In this document: in pieces, positions 33,266-42,518 of the stretch
Layout: every line of letters starts with the position of its first letter
Numbering within the stretch: position 1 is the first letter of the stretch
Assembly (NCBI GenBank): GCA_029975165.1
Contig: JARKPR010000085.1
Span: 1-64,000, forward strand
Length of the DNA stretch: 64,000 nt
Reading direction: 5' to 3'
From: Selenomonadales bacterium
GTDB lineage: Bacteria; Bacillota; Negativicutes; Sporomusales; UBA7701
Notes under the pieces: model-generated
Seen by the model: only the letters and a program-made list of their open reading frames with translations
Told to the model about the DNA's origin: nothing
The model's database searches: none
Made by a program: the position numbers and the translations under genes

Positions 33266-35002
33266 ATGGACTTCCTACGCTATCTATATATTCTTACGCC
33301 CTTCTTCCGGCGGCGCTGGCCGGCGTATGTCCTCGGCATCGCCGCGCTCATAGCCGTCGACCTGATGCAGCTCGTCATCCCCCGCCTGACAGGCCGGGCG
33401 ATCGACCAACTGACCGGACCCGTCGGAGCGCTCGGGCCGCTGCTGCTTATCCTGGCGGGTATTGCCGTCGTTATCGCCTTTTTCCGGTACCTTTACCGGG
33501 AGTTGATCATGGGCACGACCCGCCGCCTCGAATATTATCTGCGGGCGAGAATATTCGCCCATGCCCTGCGCCTGCCGTCCGCCTATTTTGACCAGCACGG
33601 CCCCGGCCGGATCATGGCCCTCACCGTCAACGACGTCACCGCCGTCCGCGTCGCCGTCGGACTCGGCGCGCTCCTGCTCATCGACGCCCTCATCATGGGC
33701 ATGGCGTCATTCGCCGTCATGGCCAGGGTCGTCAACTGGCAACTTGCCTGGCAGTCCGTCCTGCCCCTGCCGTTTATCCTCGCCGCCACCGCTCTGATGG
33801 GGGGGCCGATTCACCAACGCTTTCGGGTCGTACAGGAGCAATTCAGCCAACTGACCGAATTCGTCCAGGAAACATTCGCCGGGGCCCGCGTCGTCAAAGG
33901 CTTCGCCGCCGAGCCGGTGGCCATCGAGCGGTTTACCGCCGTAAGCCGCGCCAACGTCGCCGCCAACCTGTCCATGGCCCGACTGCAGGCCGCCTACTTC
34001 CCCATCACCCACACCGCGCCGCTCTTCTGCTACGCCATCGCCCTCTACGGCGGCGGCCGACTCATCCTGGCCGGCGGCCTCACCATCGGCGACCTTGTCG
34101 CCTTTCTCGGCTACCTCGGCCTTATGATATGGCCTGTCACCGGGTTCAGCTACCTTGTAGCCACCGTGCAGCGCGGCTCGGCGTCGCTGGCCCGCATCGC
34201 CGCCCTGCTCGCCGAGCCGGCATACGAGGCCGAGGCGGCGGCCTTCATCGCCGCCCTGCCCGGCAGCGGCATCGAACTGCGGAGCCTGACCTTCCGCTAC
34301 CCGGGCAGCGGCAGTCCCGCCCTCAAAGACATCACCATATCCATACCGGCCGGGGCGGTTGTCGGCATCGTCGGCCGCACGGGCGCCGGCAAATCCACCC
34401 TGCTCAAGCTCCTCCTCCGTCTTTACGACCCGCCGGCCGGCGCCATCTTCGTCGGCGGCCGGGAAATCCACGCCATCGACTACGGGACCCTCCGCCATGG
34501 CATCGGTTACGTACCTCAGGATAGCTTCCTCTTCGCCCGCACCATCGGCGAAAATATCGCTTTCGACCGCGACTATGCCCGGCCTGTCGTGGAAGCCGCC
34601 GCCGGGCTGGCGGCCGTCAAGGAGGCCATCGGCGAAAAGCCTTACGGTTTCGGCACCGTCCTCGGCGAAAAGGGCCGCCGCCTGTCGGGCGGCCAGCAGC
34701 AACGCGTTGCCATCGCCCGCGCGCTCGTCAAAGACCCGGCTATCCTGCTCCTTGACGATGTTTTTTCCGCCCTCGACTACGGCACGCAGACCGAACTGCT
34801 CGCCAACATGAAAAACTTCAGCGGCGGCCGCACCACCATTATTGTCTCTCAGCGGGTGGCGGCGGTCAAGGACGCCGACTTCATCATCGTCCTCGAGGAC
34901 GGGACCGTCAGCGAACAGGGGACCCACGCCGACCTCGTCGCCGGCGGCGGCCTGTACTATAAACTGTACGAGCAACAACTGATCAACGGTGAACAATCGT
35001 GA
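33266..35002 (+). CDS. Heterodimeric ABC exporter, subunit with degenerate catalytic site
   Basis: 578 residues: six-helix exporter membrane domain (~15-305), then an ATPase domain with Walker A GRTGAGKST (~372), Q-loop YVPQDSF, signature LSGGQQQR, Walker B ILLLDDVFSALD and H-loop IVSQRVAAVK, where the usual switch His is Gln. The Walker B motif carries Asp where the catalytic Glu is expected. This is the pattern of one half of asymmetric exporters such as TM287/288 or BmrCD. The stop overlaps the partner gene by 4 bp. Likely exports drugs or lipid-like compounds; substrate unknown. Confidence 0.9.
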   Translation: MDFLRYLYILTPFFRRRWPAYVLGIAALIAVDLMQLVIPRLTGRAIDQLTGPVGALGPLLLILAGIAVVIAFFRYLYRELIMGTTRRLEYYLRARIFAHALRLPSAYFDQHGPGRIMALTVNDVTAVRVAVGLGALLLIDALIMGMASFAVMARVVNWQLAWQSVLPLPFILAATALMGGPIHQRFRVVQEQFSQLTEFVQETFAGARVVKGFAAEPVAIERFTAVSRANVAANLSMARLQAAYFPITHTAPLFCYAIALYGGGRLILAGGLTIGDLVAFLGYLGLMIWPVTGFSYLVATVQRGSASLARIAALLAEPAYEAEAAAFIAALPGSGIELRSLTFRYPGSGSPALKDITISIPAGAVVGIVGRTGAGKSTLLKLLLRLYDPPAGAIFVGGREIHAIDYGTLRHGIGYVPQDSFLFARTIGENIAFDRDYARPVVEAAAGLAAVKEAIGEKPYGFGTVLGEKGRRLSGGQQQRVAIARALVKDPAILLLDDVFSALDYGTQTELLANMKNFSGGRTTIIVSQRVAAVKDADFIIVLEDGTVSEQGTHADLVAGGGLYYKLYEQQLINGEQS

Positions 35003-36771
35003 GCATGTACTACCGGGGACGGGAATACGACGCCGCCGCCCCGGAACGTCCGCCCGACCGGGACGTTGCGTCCGTCCTGTGGGCCTTCGCCGGCCCGTTC
35101 CGCGGCCCGTTGGCCATGGCTCTCGCCATTATGCTCCTCGGCACCGCCGCCGACCTCGTCCGCCCCTACCTCCTCAAAATCGCCATCGACAGCCAGATAG
35201 CCGCCGGCGACCTCGCCGGCCTGGAGAGGACCGCCTGGCTTTACGGGGCCACCATTGCCGCCAGCGTGCTCCTGGCCTACGGGCAGACCATCCTGCTCCA
35301 GTACATCGGCCAGCAGATCATCTTCGCCGTGCGCCAGAAGGTGTTCCGCCAGCTCATCTATCAGCGCTACACCGACATCGAAGGCCAGCAGGTAGGGCGT
35401 ATAGTCACGCGGGTGACCAACGACACCGACGCCATAAAGGAACTCTACACCGACGTCATCGTCGCCTTCGCCAGCGACCTGCTCGTCCTCGCCGGCATCA
35501 TCGTCGTCATGCTCGTCATCGACTGGCGTCTGGCGCTCGTCTCCTTCACCGTCATCCCCGTCATGATACTGCTCGCAGCCCTGTACCAGCGCTACGCCCG
35601 GCGGGCCTACCGGCTCGTGCGGGAAAAAACGGCCGCTATCAACAGCTTCCTGCAGGAGACCATGAATGGCGTCGTTGTTGTCAAAGCCTTCGCCCGCTTT
35701 GCCCGCAGCGAGGAAGAATACACCGCCGTCAGCCGCGAATACCTCGCCGCCGGACTGAGAGAGATGCGCACCTTCGCCCTCTTCCGGCCGTTTGTCGACC
35801 TCGTCTACACCCTGGCCGTCGTTCTTCTCCTTTGGTATGGCGGCTGGCAAAGCCATTTGGGCGGCGTGGAGATCGGCGTTATCGTCGCCTTCCTGCGTTA
35901 TATGGAAAAATTCTTTTGGCCGATCAGAGATCTCGCGGAAAAGTACAGCCTCCTGCAGTCGGCCATGGCCGCCGCCGAAAGGGTATACGAACTCATCGCC
36001 GCCGAACGGCCGGCGGAAGAACCGGCGGACAACAACCCGCGCCCCCACGCCGCCGGCACGATCGTCTTCGAAGACGTCTGGTTCGCCTATGAAGAACCGC
36101 GCTGGGTGCTCTGCGGACTGTCCTTCTCGGCCGCTGCCGGCGAATTCATCGGCATCGCCGGCCTCTCCGGCTCAGGCAAGACCACGATCGTCAGCCTGCT
36201 GCTCCGCCTCTACGAACCGCAGCGGGGGAGGATACTCCTCGACGGCACCGACATCCGCGACATTCCCCTCGACATCCTCAGGCGGACAATCGGGGTCGTG
36301 TTCCAAGACGTCCACCTTTTCAACGGTACGGTGGCCGAAAATATAAGCCTGTTCGACTCCGCCATCCCCCGCCGGGACATCGTGGCCGCCGCCAAAATCG
36401 CCAACTGTGACGAATTTATCGCCAAAATGCCGCAAGGGTACGACACCCCTATCGGCTACCAGGGAGCGCTGCTGTCCGTCGGCCAGCGCCAACTGCTTTC
36501 CCTGGCCCGGATGCTGGCCTGCCGTGCCGACATCCTCGTGCTCGACGAAGCTACCTCCAGCATCGACAGCGGAACCGAAACCCTCATCCAGGGAGCGCTG
36601 ACCCGCATCGCCAGGCAGCGTACGATGCTCGTCGTCGCCCACCGCCTTTCCACCATCCAGACCGCCGACCGCATCCTCGTCGTCCACCGGGGAGAGATCG
36701 CCGAAGCCGGCAGCCACGAAGAGCTCATCGCCCGGCAGGGTATTTACTGGCGCCTGTACCGCAGCCAGTGA
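34999..36771 (+). CDS. Heterodimeric ABC exporter, catalytically competent subunit
   Basis: 590 residues starting at GTG inside the upstream stop. Six-helix domain (~30-320), then an ATPase with Walker A GLSGSGKTT (~390), FQDVHLF, a variant signature LSVGQRQ, Walker B ILVLDEATSSID with the catalytic Glu, and VVAHRLSTI with the switch His. It pairs with the preceding subunit: the consensus site combines this Walker A/B with the partner's LSGGQ, and the degenerate site combines the partner's Walker A/B with the LSVGQ here. No regulator adjoins. Confidence 0.9.
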   Translation: MSMYYRGREYDAAAPERPPDRDVASVLWAFAGPFRGPLAMALAIMLLGTAADLVRPYLLKIAIDSQIAAGDLAGLERTAWLYGATIAASVLLAYGQTILLQYIGQQIIFAVRQKVFRQLIYQRYTDIEGQQVGRIVTRVTNDTDAIKELYTDVIVAFASDLLVLAGIIVVMLVIDWRLALVSFTVIPVMILLAALYQRYARRAYRLVREKTAAINSFLQETMNGVVVVKAFARFARSEEEYTAVSREYLAAGLREMRTFALFRPFVDLVYTLAVVLLLWYGGWQSHLGGVEIGVIVAFLRYMEKFFWPIRDLAEKYSLLQSAMAAAERVYELIAAERPAEEPADNNPRPHAAGTIVFEDVWFAYEEPRWVLCGLSFSAAAGEFIGIAGLSGSGKTTIVSLLLRLYEPQRGRILLDGTDIRDIPLDILRRTIGVVFQDVHLFNGTVAENISLFDSAIPRRDIVAAAKIANCDEFIAKMPQGYDTPIGYQGALLSVGQRQLLSLARMLACRADILVLDEATSSIDSGTETLIQGALTRIARQRTMLVVAHRLSTIQTADRILVVHRGEIAEAGSHEELIARQGIYWRLYRSQ

Positions 36772-36878
36772 CAACCGCCGCGGCCGGGAGGAATAGCGCG
36801 CCGCCGCGTGGAATATAATAGCAGAACCCGGCGCAAGAGAACCATATAACCGGGCTTTTAGCCAAAGGAGGGAATAAT

Positions 36879-37145
36879 ATGGAAGCCGGCCTCATCCTCT
36901 ACAACCTCGAATCCTGTCCGGAATGCCGGGCTATCCGGGAAAAACTCGCCGAACTGGAGCTTACCTACGTCTGCGTTAACGTCAATGCCGTCAAAGCGAA
37001 GCGGGACCAGGTCTTCAACCTGACCGGCCAGCACTCGGTGCCTGTGCTCGTAGACGGCGGCAAAATCCTCTCCTCCACGGACAACATCCTCGAATACCTG
37101 GTGGAAACCTACGCCCATAACGGCATAAAGCCTGTGAAATACTAG
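36879..37145 (+). CDS. Glutaredoxin-like protein
   Basis: 88 residues with a thioredoxin fold: LILYNLESCPECRAIREKL with the redox pair CPEC (C14, C17), the cis-Pro TVP-like HSVPVLVDGG, and a C-terminal helix DNILEYLVETY as in glutathione S-transferase N-domains. It likely reduces or transfers thiols in the cytoplasm. A strong AAAGGAGGG site precedes the ATG. It sits after the ABC exporter but about 100 bp apart, so it is probably independent. Confidence 0.8.
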   Translation: MEAGLILYNLESCPECRAIREKLAELELTYVCVNVNAVKAKRDQVFNLTGQHSVPVLVDGGKILSSTDNILEYLVETYAHNGIKPVKY

Positions 37146-37197
37146 CGTTTCCGGCGCCATACGCCCCGCATATCATGTATTGCGGGGAGGGATGAAC

Positions 37198-37368
37198 ATG
37201 CGCCAGAAGAAGCGGCGCCGCACATGTCCCATCCAGAAGGGGGTAAAAATCATCTGCCCCCACTGCGGCGCCATCATCATTGTGCCGATGTGCCAGGCCG
37301 TAAACGGCGAAAAAATAGTCTGCACCGCCTGCGGTCTAGAATTCGTTTTTGGCCGCGACACAACTTGA
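37198..37368 (+). CDS. Small zinc-ribbon protein
   Basis: About 56 residues from the ATG at 37198 (6 bp after GGGGAGGG; earlier ATGs overlap the site). A basic start MRQKKRRRTC is followed by CPHCG and CTACG, two CxxC knuckles able to bind one zinc. It resembles small nucleic-acid-binding or regulatory ribbons; role unknown. It is followed after about 55 bp by another tiny gene. Confidence 0.6.
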   Translation: MRQKKRRRTCPIQKGVKIICPHCGAIIIVPMCQAVNGEKIVCTACGLEFVFGRDTT

Positions 37369-37428
37369 AAAATCCGCCAAAGACGGTAAAATTAATATTA
37401 ACGCGACGAACTTCGGAGGAGGATGGCT

Positions 37429-37560
37429 ATGCCAAAAGGACCCAGCAAGCGCGGCTATCACAAGCAGGATTCCGTGAGGTTGAACCGCACCGCGCTGATT
37501 ATCGGCGGCGTCACGGCCGCGGTCCTTTTGATCGTGATGGTCGTGTCCTTCGTCAGGTGA
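37429..37560 (+). CDS. Small single-pass membrane protein
   Basis: 43 residues (45 from the ATG at 37423), behind GGAGGAGG. A basic N-terminus MPKGPSKRGYHKQ is followed by one hydrophobic helix ALIIGGVTAAVLLIVMVVSF and ends VR. The inside-positive charge pattern suggests a cytoplasmic N-terminus. Not recognised. It lies about 60 bp before the M20 hydrolase gene. Confidence 0.55.
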   Translation: MPKGPSKRGYHKQDSVRLNRTALIIGGVTAAVLLIVMVVSFVR

Positions 37561-37618
37561 GTCTCCACGAAAGCGCCGCACGGCGCTTGTTTTTTAAAGT
37601 GAAAAGGAGGCCAGGGCC

Positions 37619-38851
37619 ATGGATAAACAATGGGTGATGGCCACAATCGACGAATTGGCCGGCTTCAGCGCCGGCGGCCCGGGAATCACCCGCCTCGCCT
37701 TCAGCGACGAGGACCGGCGGGCCGGCGAATACATACAGGAACTGATGCGCCAGTCCGGTCTCGCCGTGCGCCGCGACCCGTTCGGCAACATCATCGGCCG
37801 GCTGGAAGGCACGGTGCCCGGAGCACCAGCCGTCGCCACCGGGTCGCACCTCGACACCGTCCCCCAGGGAGGCAGGTACGACGGCGTCGTCGGTGTCGTC
37901 GGCGGCCTGGCGGCTATCCGCCGTCTGGCGGCACAGGGACCGCTTCCCCATCCGCTGGAGCTCATCGTCTTCATGGCCGAAGAGTCCAGCCGCTTCGGCC
38001 TCGCCACCATGGGCAGCAAGGTCATGACCGGCCATGCCAGCCCCGCCTGGAGCAAAGCCAAGGACCAGGCCGGCGAAAGCCTGCCCGCCGTTCTCGCCGG
38101 CCACGGCATCGACCTGGCCGGAGCGCGCGCTGCCGGCCGCAGCCGGCAGGAGTTCGCCGCCTTCCTTGAACTGCATATCGAACAAGGCCCGCTCCTCGAG
38201 CGGAGCGAGAAAACCATCGGCATCGTCGAAGCAATCGCCGCCCCCACCCGTCTCCGGATCGCCGTCGAAGGGACGGCCGGCCACTCGGGCACCACGCCGA
38301 TGGACGACCGCCAGGACGCGCTCGTCAGCGCGGCGATGATCATCCTCGCCGTGCAGGAGATCGCCCTCGAACAGCACCACCGCGGCACGGTCGGGACGGT
38401 AGGCGTCATCCGCAACCACCCTAACGTCACGAACGTCATCCCCGGCCGGGTGGAGCTGGGCGTCGACATCCGCGGCGTCGACCACGACAGCATCATCGAA
38501 ACCATCCAGGACATCAAGGACGCCGTCAGCACCATCGCCGACGGGCAGGATACGCCGGTGGCCATCGAGGTCGTCACCTCCGACAAGCCCGTGCCTCTCA
38601 ATCCCGACATCATCCAAACCATCGAAACCGTCTGCCGCCAGCTCGACCTGCCCTTCAAGCGCATGAATAGCGGCGCAGGACATGACGCCATGAACATGGC
38701 CGCCATCACCCCCACCGGGATGATATTTATCCCCTGTCGGGCCGGCATAAGCCACAACCCGGACGAAGACGCCGCTCCCGACCACATCATGCGCGGCATC
38801 GACGTCCTGACCGCCACCCTTCAACAACTGGCCAAGCAGGTGAATCCGTGA
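37619..38851 (+). CDS. M20 family N-carbamoyl-amino-acid hydrolase / allantoate amidohydrolase
   Basis: 410 residues with the AmaB/AllC-type pattern: GSHLDTVPQGGRYDGVVGV (metal His and Asp), FMAEESSRFG (Glu pair), FLELHIEQGPLLE, EGTAGHSGTTPMDDRQDAL in the dimerisation lid, and the C-terminal SGAGHDAMNMA with GMIFIPCRAGISHNPDE. It uses two metal ions to remove a carbamoyl or ureido group from an amino acid or allantoate. Substrate not decidable. It overlaps comB by 4 bp, which is an unusual pairing. Confidence 0.88.
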   Translation: MDKQWVMATIDELAGFSAGGPGITRLAFSDEDRRAGEYIQELMRQSGLAVRRDPFGNIIGRLEGTVPGAPAVATGSHLDTVPQGGRYDGVVGVVGGLAAIRRLAAQGPLPHPLELIVFMAEESSRFGLATMGSKVMTGHASPAWSKAKDQAGESLPAVLAGHGIDLAGARAAGRSRQEFAAFLELHIEQGPLLERSEKTIGIVEAIAAPTRLRIAVEGTAGHSGTTPMDDRQDALVSAAMIILAVQEIALEQHHRGTVGTVGVIRNHPNVTNVIPGRVELGVDIRGVDHDSIIETIQDIKDAVSTIADGQDTPVAIEVVTSDKPVPLNPDIIQTIETVCRQLDLPFKRMNSGAGHDAMNMAAITPTGMIFIPCRAGISHNPDEDAAPDHIMRGIDVLTATLQQLAKQVNP

Positions 38852-39561
38852 AAATCGACGTATGCTTCACCCCGAACGATTACCTTGCCAATCCGCCGGA
38901 CGGCGGCCATGCCGTCGCCGTCCTCGACATCTTCCGGGCGACGACCTGCATGACCACCGCCTTCGCCAACGGCTGCCGCCGGTTTTTCCCCGTCCGGACC
39001 GTAGAAGAGGCCCGGGATCTGAAAAAACAGTTTCCCGAGGCCCTGCTGGCCGGAGAGCGGGGTGCCCGCCCCATACCAGGCTTCGACCTCGGCAACTCGC
39101 CCGGCGAATACGACCGGCGGACAGTAGCGGGCAAGACGATCATCATGACAACCACCAACGGCACCGTAGCTCTGAAAACGGTCGAACAGGCGGCGAAAAT
39201 CTACGTCGGATCGTTCGTCAACGCCGCCGCCCTCTGCCGGATGCTCTCCGCCGCCGCCCTGGACATCGTCATCCTCTGTGCCGGCACTGTCGGGCGCTTG
39301 ACCTTGGAGGACGCGCTGTGCGCCGGCCTTATCGCCGAACGCCTCGCAAACCGGGCCGACCTCAGCGACGCCGCCCTGACCGCCAGGGCGCTCTACAACA
39401 ACTGTCGCCCCGAACTGCCCAGCCGGGCAAGGCAGGGCTCCCACGCCAAGCACCTCGTCGCCGTAGGCTACGCGGCCGACATCGACTACTGCCTGCGGCA
39501 CGACCTGTACGACGTAGTCCCCGAATTCCGCCAAGGAGTGATAACCGCCCCAGGCTGTTGA
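38848..39561 (+). CDS. comB: ComB-family 2-phosphosulfolactate phosphatase
   Basis: 237 residues, family length, starting at GTG inside the upstream stop. Conserved segments: VAVLDIFRATTCMTTAFANG, LLAGERGARPIPGFDLGNSP, IIMTTTNGTVAL and VILCAGTVGRLTLEDALCAG. Family members hydrolyse 2-phosphosulfolactate, second step of archaeal coenzyme M synthesis; in Firmicutes the substrate is uncertain. The last codons and stop lie within the end of a MITE-like repeat, so the C-terminus may have been rewritten by its insertion. Confidence 0.85.
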   Translation: MKIDVCFTPNDYLANPPDGGHAVAVLDIFRATTCMTTAFANGCRRFFPVRTVEEARDLKKQFPEALLAGERGARPIPGFDLGNSPGEYDRRTVAGKTIIMTTTNGTVALKTVEQAAKIYVGSFVNAAALCRMLSAAALDIVILCAGTVGRLTLEDALCAGLIAERLANRADLSDAALTARALYNNCRPELPSRARQGSHAKHLVAVGYAADIDYCLRHDLYDVVPEFRQGVITAPGC

Positions 39562-39736
39562 AAAACTTCGCCTAGCGGCGTTGCTCCTCAGGTCGACTGC
39601 TAGCTTACTTCCCACGTACGCGCGATGCTGTTAAACCCAGCCTCCGCAAACCATGTTATGCATACTTGGTCGCAGAGGAAACGGTGCGGCGCGCCCTTCC
39701 GGTGCGCCTTGCTATGATCGTTTTGAAACAGCCTGG
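39550..39736. repeat. MITE-like element of about 187 bp
   Basis: The ends are imperfect inverted repeats: CCAGGCTGTTGAAAAAC (39550 onward) against CCAGGCTGTTTCAAAAC read from 39736 backward. The inside holds a smaller palindrome (GGCGCGCC...GGTGCGCC) and no ORF of note. It starts within the last codons of comB and separates that gene from the terminator-like hairpin at about 39736-39765. The structure fits a non-autonomous transposable element. Confidence 0.6.
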
Positions 39737-39854
39737 ACCCGGCTGCCGGATAAGGCGGCCGGGTATTTGCTTGCTCTAGGTAAATATTTCGCCTTCAGTT
39801 TACGTAATATTCGTGGTAAAATGGGGGCTGAGCATCATGGAAAGGAGATGTCCT

Positions 39855-40325
39855 ATGAAAAAATTCGTTATCATGGCGATGCTCGCCATGGCGGCCAACT
39901 TCCTTTCGCCCCTGATGCCGTCAGCTCATGCCGCCACCGCCGACGAGGTTCTGGCCCAGATACTGACCCAGAACCCCAACGCCGCCCAGGTTCAACAGGT
40001 TCTGGCCCTCAAGCAGGAACTGGAGCAGGGCGGCAGGGGAGCGATCGTCGGCCGTGTGGCCCAAACGGCCCTCGAACGGGCCGGGCAGGGTGAATACGCC
40101 GGCCTGGTAAACGCCTTCGCCACCGGCGGGGACCTGCGGACCGCGGTTCAAGACACGATGCGTCAGGAATTCACCGCCCGGATGGCCGCCCAAATCGCTC
40201 CTTACGGGGACAGCCTCAATCTGATCGCCCAACTGCTGCAAAACAGCGGCCTCATTCCCCAGACCCTGATCGACAGCAACTCCCTGGCCGGCATGGCCGG
40301 GAATTACCCGCAGATTATCCAGTAG
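39855..40325 (+). CDS. Secreted hypothetical protein
   Basis: 156 residues from the ATG at 39855, which has AAAGGAG 8 bp upstream. Signal peptide MKKFVIMAMLAMAANFLSPL...SAHA with cleavage near residue 26. The mature part is Ala/Gln-rich and helical (EVLAQILTQNP, VLALKQELEQGG, TALERAGQGEYAGLVNAF), without cysteines. Not recognised. Likely periplasmic. Two hairpins follow, the second a strong terminator. Confidence 0.7.
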   Translation: MKKFVIMAMLAMAANFLSPLMPSAHAATADEVLAQILTQNPNAAQVQQVLALKQELEQGGRGAIVGRVAQTALERAGQGEYAGLVNAFATGGDLRTAVQDTMRQEFTARMAAQIAPYGDSLNLIAQLLQNSGLIPQTLIDSNSLAGMAGNYPQIIQ

Positions 40326-40380
40326 GACGCAAACAAAACGGGACAGGATGGTCAACCTGCCTGCCCGTTTACATAAAATA

Positions 40381-40407
40381 AAAAACCGGCCTGCGCCGGC
40401 TTTTTTT
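40381..40407 (+). terminator. Terminator between convergent genes
   Basis: CCGGC (40386-40390) pairs with GCCGG (40395-40399) around CTGC, with an A-run before and T7 after, so it can work for both strands. A longer imperfect hairpin AAACGGG...CCCGTTT lies just upstream (about 40335-40370). Confidence 0.75.
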
Positions 40408-41608
40408 ATGCCGAAACATCCTTGCGGGCCGCCGCGAGAACGGCCGCCAACGAATCGCACCAACTGCCGCCGCCCTGGGCCCAGTGGGCGTTGCCGCCCC
40501 CTTGGCCGCCCGTCGCCTGCAGCGCCTTCTTCAGCAGGCCGCCCATATCGGCGGCCGCCCCGGGGGTACACGCGAAAAGGAGGTGGCTCTTGTTGGCCTC
40601 CGCGCTGCCGGTCGCCAGCAGGACGACCGCGCGGCCGCGGGCCAGCACCTGTCTGGCCAGGTCGGACAATTCGCCCGGGGTAGCGTCGGGGACGACAGCG
40701 ACCACCAGCCGCAAACCGGCAAGCTCGTCGGCCTCATCGTACAGGCTGGCCGCCAGATGGCGGTTCAGTTCTTGCCGGGCGCTTTGCAGCAGCCGGTTGA
40801 GCGACTCGCCTTTGCTTGCCTGCCGCGCGAATGCCGCCGGCACCTCCTCGACCGGTACGGACAGGCGGGTCGAAAGCTCGCGGGCCACCGCGCTGGTCAG
40901 ACGATAATCCGCCAACGCCCGGCCGCCGCACACGAAATCGACCCGTGTTGCCCCGGCCTTGCGCTCCCAGCCGCGGATCTTGATCAGGCCGATCTCCCCG
41001 CTCGCGGCGACATGGGTGCTGCCGCACGGGCAGCAATCGATACCCTCCACAGTGACCAGGCGGATATTGGCATATTCCTTGGCCGGCCGCTTGCGCAGAT
41101 GATACTTGGCCAATTCACCGGCAGCCACTATCTCGCTCTTGACCGGCAAGTTCGCGAAAACCGCGGCATTGGCCGCCGCTTCCGCCGCCGCCGTCTGTTC
41201 GTCCGTAAGTTCCGTCAGCGTCACATCGATATACACCCGATCCGCACCGAGGTGGAAGCCGACATTCTCCGTCCCGAACAAATCGCCGAATACCCCTGAT
41301 ACGATATGCTCGCCGCTATGCTGCTGCATATGATCGAACCGCCGCTCCCAGTCCAGGCGGCCATGCACCGTCTGCCCCACAGGCCTCTCGGCCACCACAT
41401 GCACGATGGCGCCGTTATCCTCGTACACCGCCGAAACCGGAATCCCGTCAAGCCAGCCCTTATCGCACGGCTGGCCGCCGCCTTCCGGGTAAAAAGCCGT
41501 CCGGTCGAGCACGACCCCCCAAAGACTTCCGGCCAGAGGGCGCACCTCCGTGACCGTCGCGGCGAACTCCTGCAAATACTGGTCTGCGTAGTACAGTTTT
41601 TCCGTCAC
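40406..41608 (-). CDS. AlaX-like alanyl-tRNA editing protein with DHHA1 domain
   Basis: 400 residues from a GTG at 41608, 9 bp after AGGAGG (an ATG further up would run into the divergent gene). The N-terminal part equals the AlaRS editing segment (TAFYPEGGGQPCDKG, MQQHSGEHIVSGVF with HxxxH, CPCGSTHV with the second metal site). The C-terminal part is a DHHA1 domain with GGGGN-type glycine-rich QGGGNAHWAQGGG. It hydrolyses mischarged Ser- or Gly-tRNA(Ala) in trans. There is no aminoacylation domain. Confidence 0.9.
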   Translation of the reverse strand: MTEKLYYADQYLQEFAATVTEVRPLAGSLWGVVLDRTAFYPEGGGQPCDKGWLDGIPVSAVYEDNGAIVHVVAERPVGQTVHGRLDWERRFDHMQQHSGEHIVSGVFGDLFGTENVGFHLGADRVYIDVTLTELTDEQTAAAEAAANAAVFANLPVKSEIVAAGELAKYHLRKRPAKEYANIRLVTVEGIDCCPCGSTHVAASGEIGLIKIRGWERKAGATRVDFVCGGRALADYRLTSAVARELSTRLSVPVEEVPAAFARQASKGESLNRLLQSARQELNRHLAASLYDEADELAGLRLVVAVVPDATPGELSDLARQVLARGRAVVLLATGSAEANKSHLLFACTPGAAADMGGLLKKALQATGGQGGGNAHWAQGGGSWCDSLAAVLAAARKDVSA

Positions 41609-41735
41609 CGGCCGCTGCCTCCTGTCAGATATTCTCCAACCCATTATACCCGACCGCCGGTCGGCTGGCAAAGCTCTCTGCGGTGATATTGACCGCCGGA
41701 GGCACATATATTTGACCAGAGAGGAGGGGGGAAAA

Positions 41736-42452
41736 GTGATACTATTTAGCGCACTGCAGGGCGGACGGACCCGCATATACTACGGCCTCACCCTGTTGGT
41801 CGCAGTCGGTCTGCTGGCCGGCTTTCTGGGTTTCGAATACTGGGATGAACAAGAACTGGCGGCCATTCCCGGCCAGCCTTCGGAAAAACCGACCGGGACC
41901 ATAACCCTGGTCATCAAGGTGCCGGACCGCGTCCTCGAAGTGCACAGCGACGGCAAGATCCACAAGAAATACCGCATCGCCGTGGGCAAATCGGAAACCC
42001 CGTCGCCATACGGCGAATGGATCGTCACCTGGAAGGCCTACCACTCCGGCGACATCTTCGGCACCCGCTTCCTCGGCCTCAACGTGCCCTGGGGCGGCTA
42101 CGGCATCCACGGCACCAACCGTCCCTGGTCGATCGGCCAATTCGCCAGCCACGGCTGTATCAGGCTGCGCAACAAGGACATCGAGGAACTGTTCGAATGG
42201 GTTCCCGTAGGCACCCCCGTGCGCATCGTAGGGTCCGCCGTACGGATAGGAAGGCAGCTAAAATACGCCAACTCCGGTCCGGACGTAGCCCTTCTCCAGG
42301 TGAAGCTCCGCCAGCTCGGCTATTATGAAGGGCGGGCCGACGGGCTTTATAGCCGGGACGTAGAAACCGCGGTGAAAAGATTCCAGCACGACAAAGGCCA
42401 AAAACCCAGCGGAATCGCCGATCGCCGCACCCTCAACCTGCTCGGCCTTTGA
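41736..42452 (+). CDS. L,D-transpeptidase (YkuD) with peptidoglycan-binding domain
   Basis: 238 residues from the GTG at 41736 behind AGGAGGGGGG; a TTG at 41712 is a weaker option. N-terminal membrane anchor (~10-32), YkuD domain (~55-165) with GIHGTNRPWSIGQFASHGCIRL holding the catalytic HGC cysteine, then a PG_binding_1 repeat (LLQVKLRQLGYYEGRADGLY, ~185-235). It should form 3-3 cross-links or attach proteins to peptidoglycan in the periplasm. It precedes the 3D-domain gene with its own riboswitch. Confidence 0.88.
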   Translation: MILFSALQGGRTRIYYGLTLLVAVGLLAGFLGFEYWDEQELAAIPGQPSEKPTGTITLVIKVPDRVLEVHSDGKIHKKYRIAVGKSETPSPYGEWIVTWKAYHSGDIFGTRFLGLNVPWGGYGIHGTNRPWSIGQFASHGCIRLRNKDIEELFEWVPVGTPVRIVGSAVRIGRQLKYANSGPDVALLQVKLRQLGYYEGRADGLYSRDVETAVKRFQHDKGQKPSGIADRRTLNLLGL

Positions 42453-42488
42453 AATCCGGCGTCGACATTTTTGCCGAAAAAAATGATT

Positions 42489-42517
42489 TTGCTGTTTTGT
42501 GTCGAATAAATTATATA
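42489..42517 (+). promoter_or_regulatory. Predicted promoter of the riboswitch-controlled gene
   Basis: TTGCTG (42489-42494), 17-bp spacer, TATATA (42512-42517), directly before the aptamer. The -35 box is weak. Confidence 0.5.
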
Positions 42518-42518
42518 G

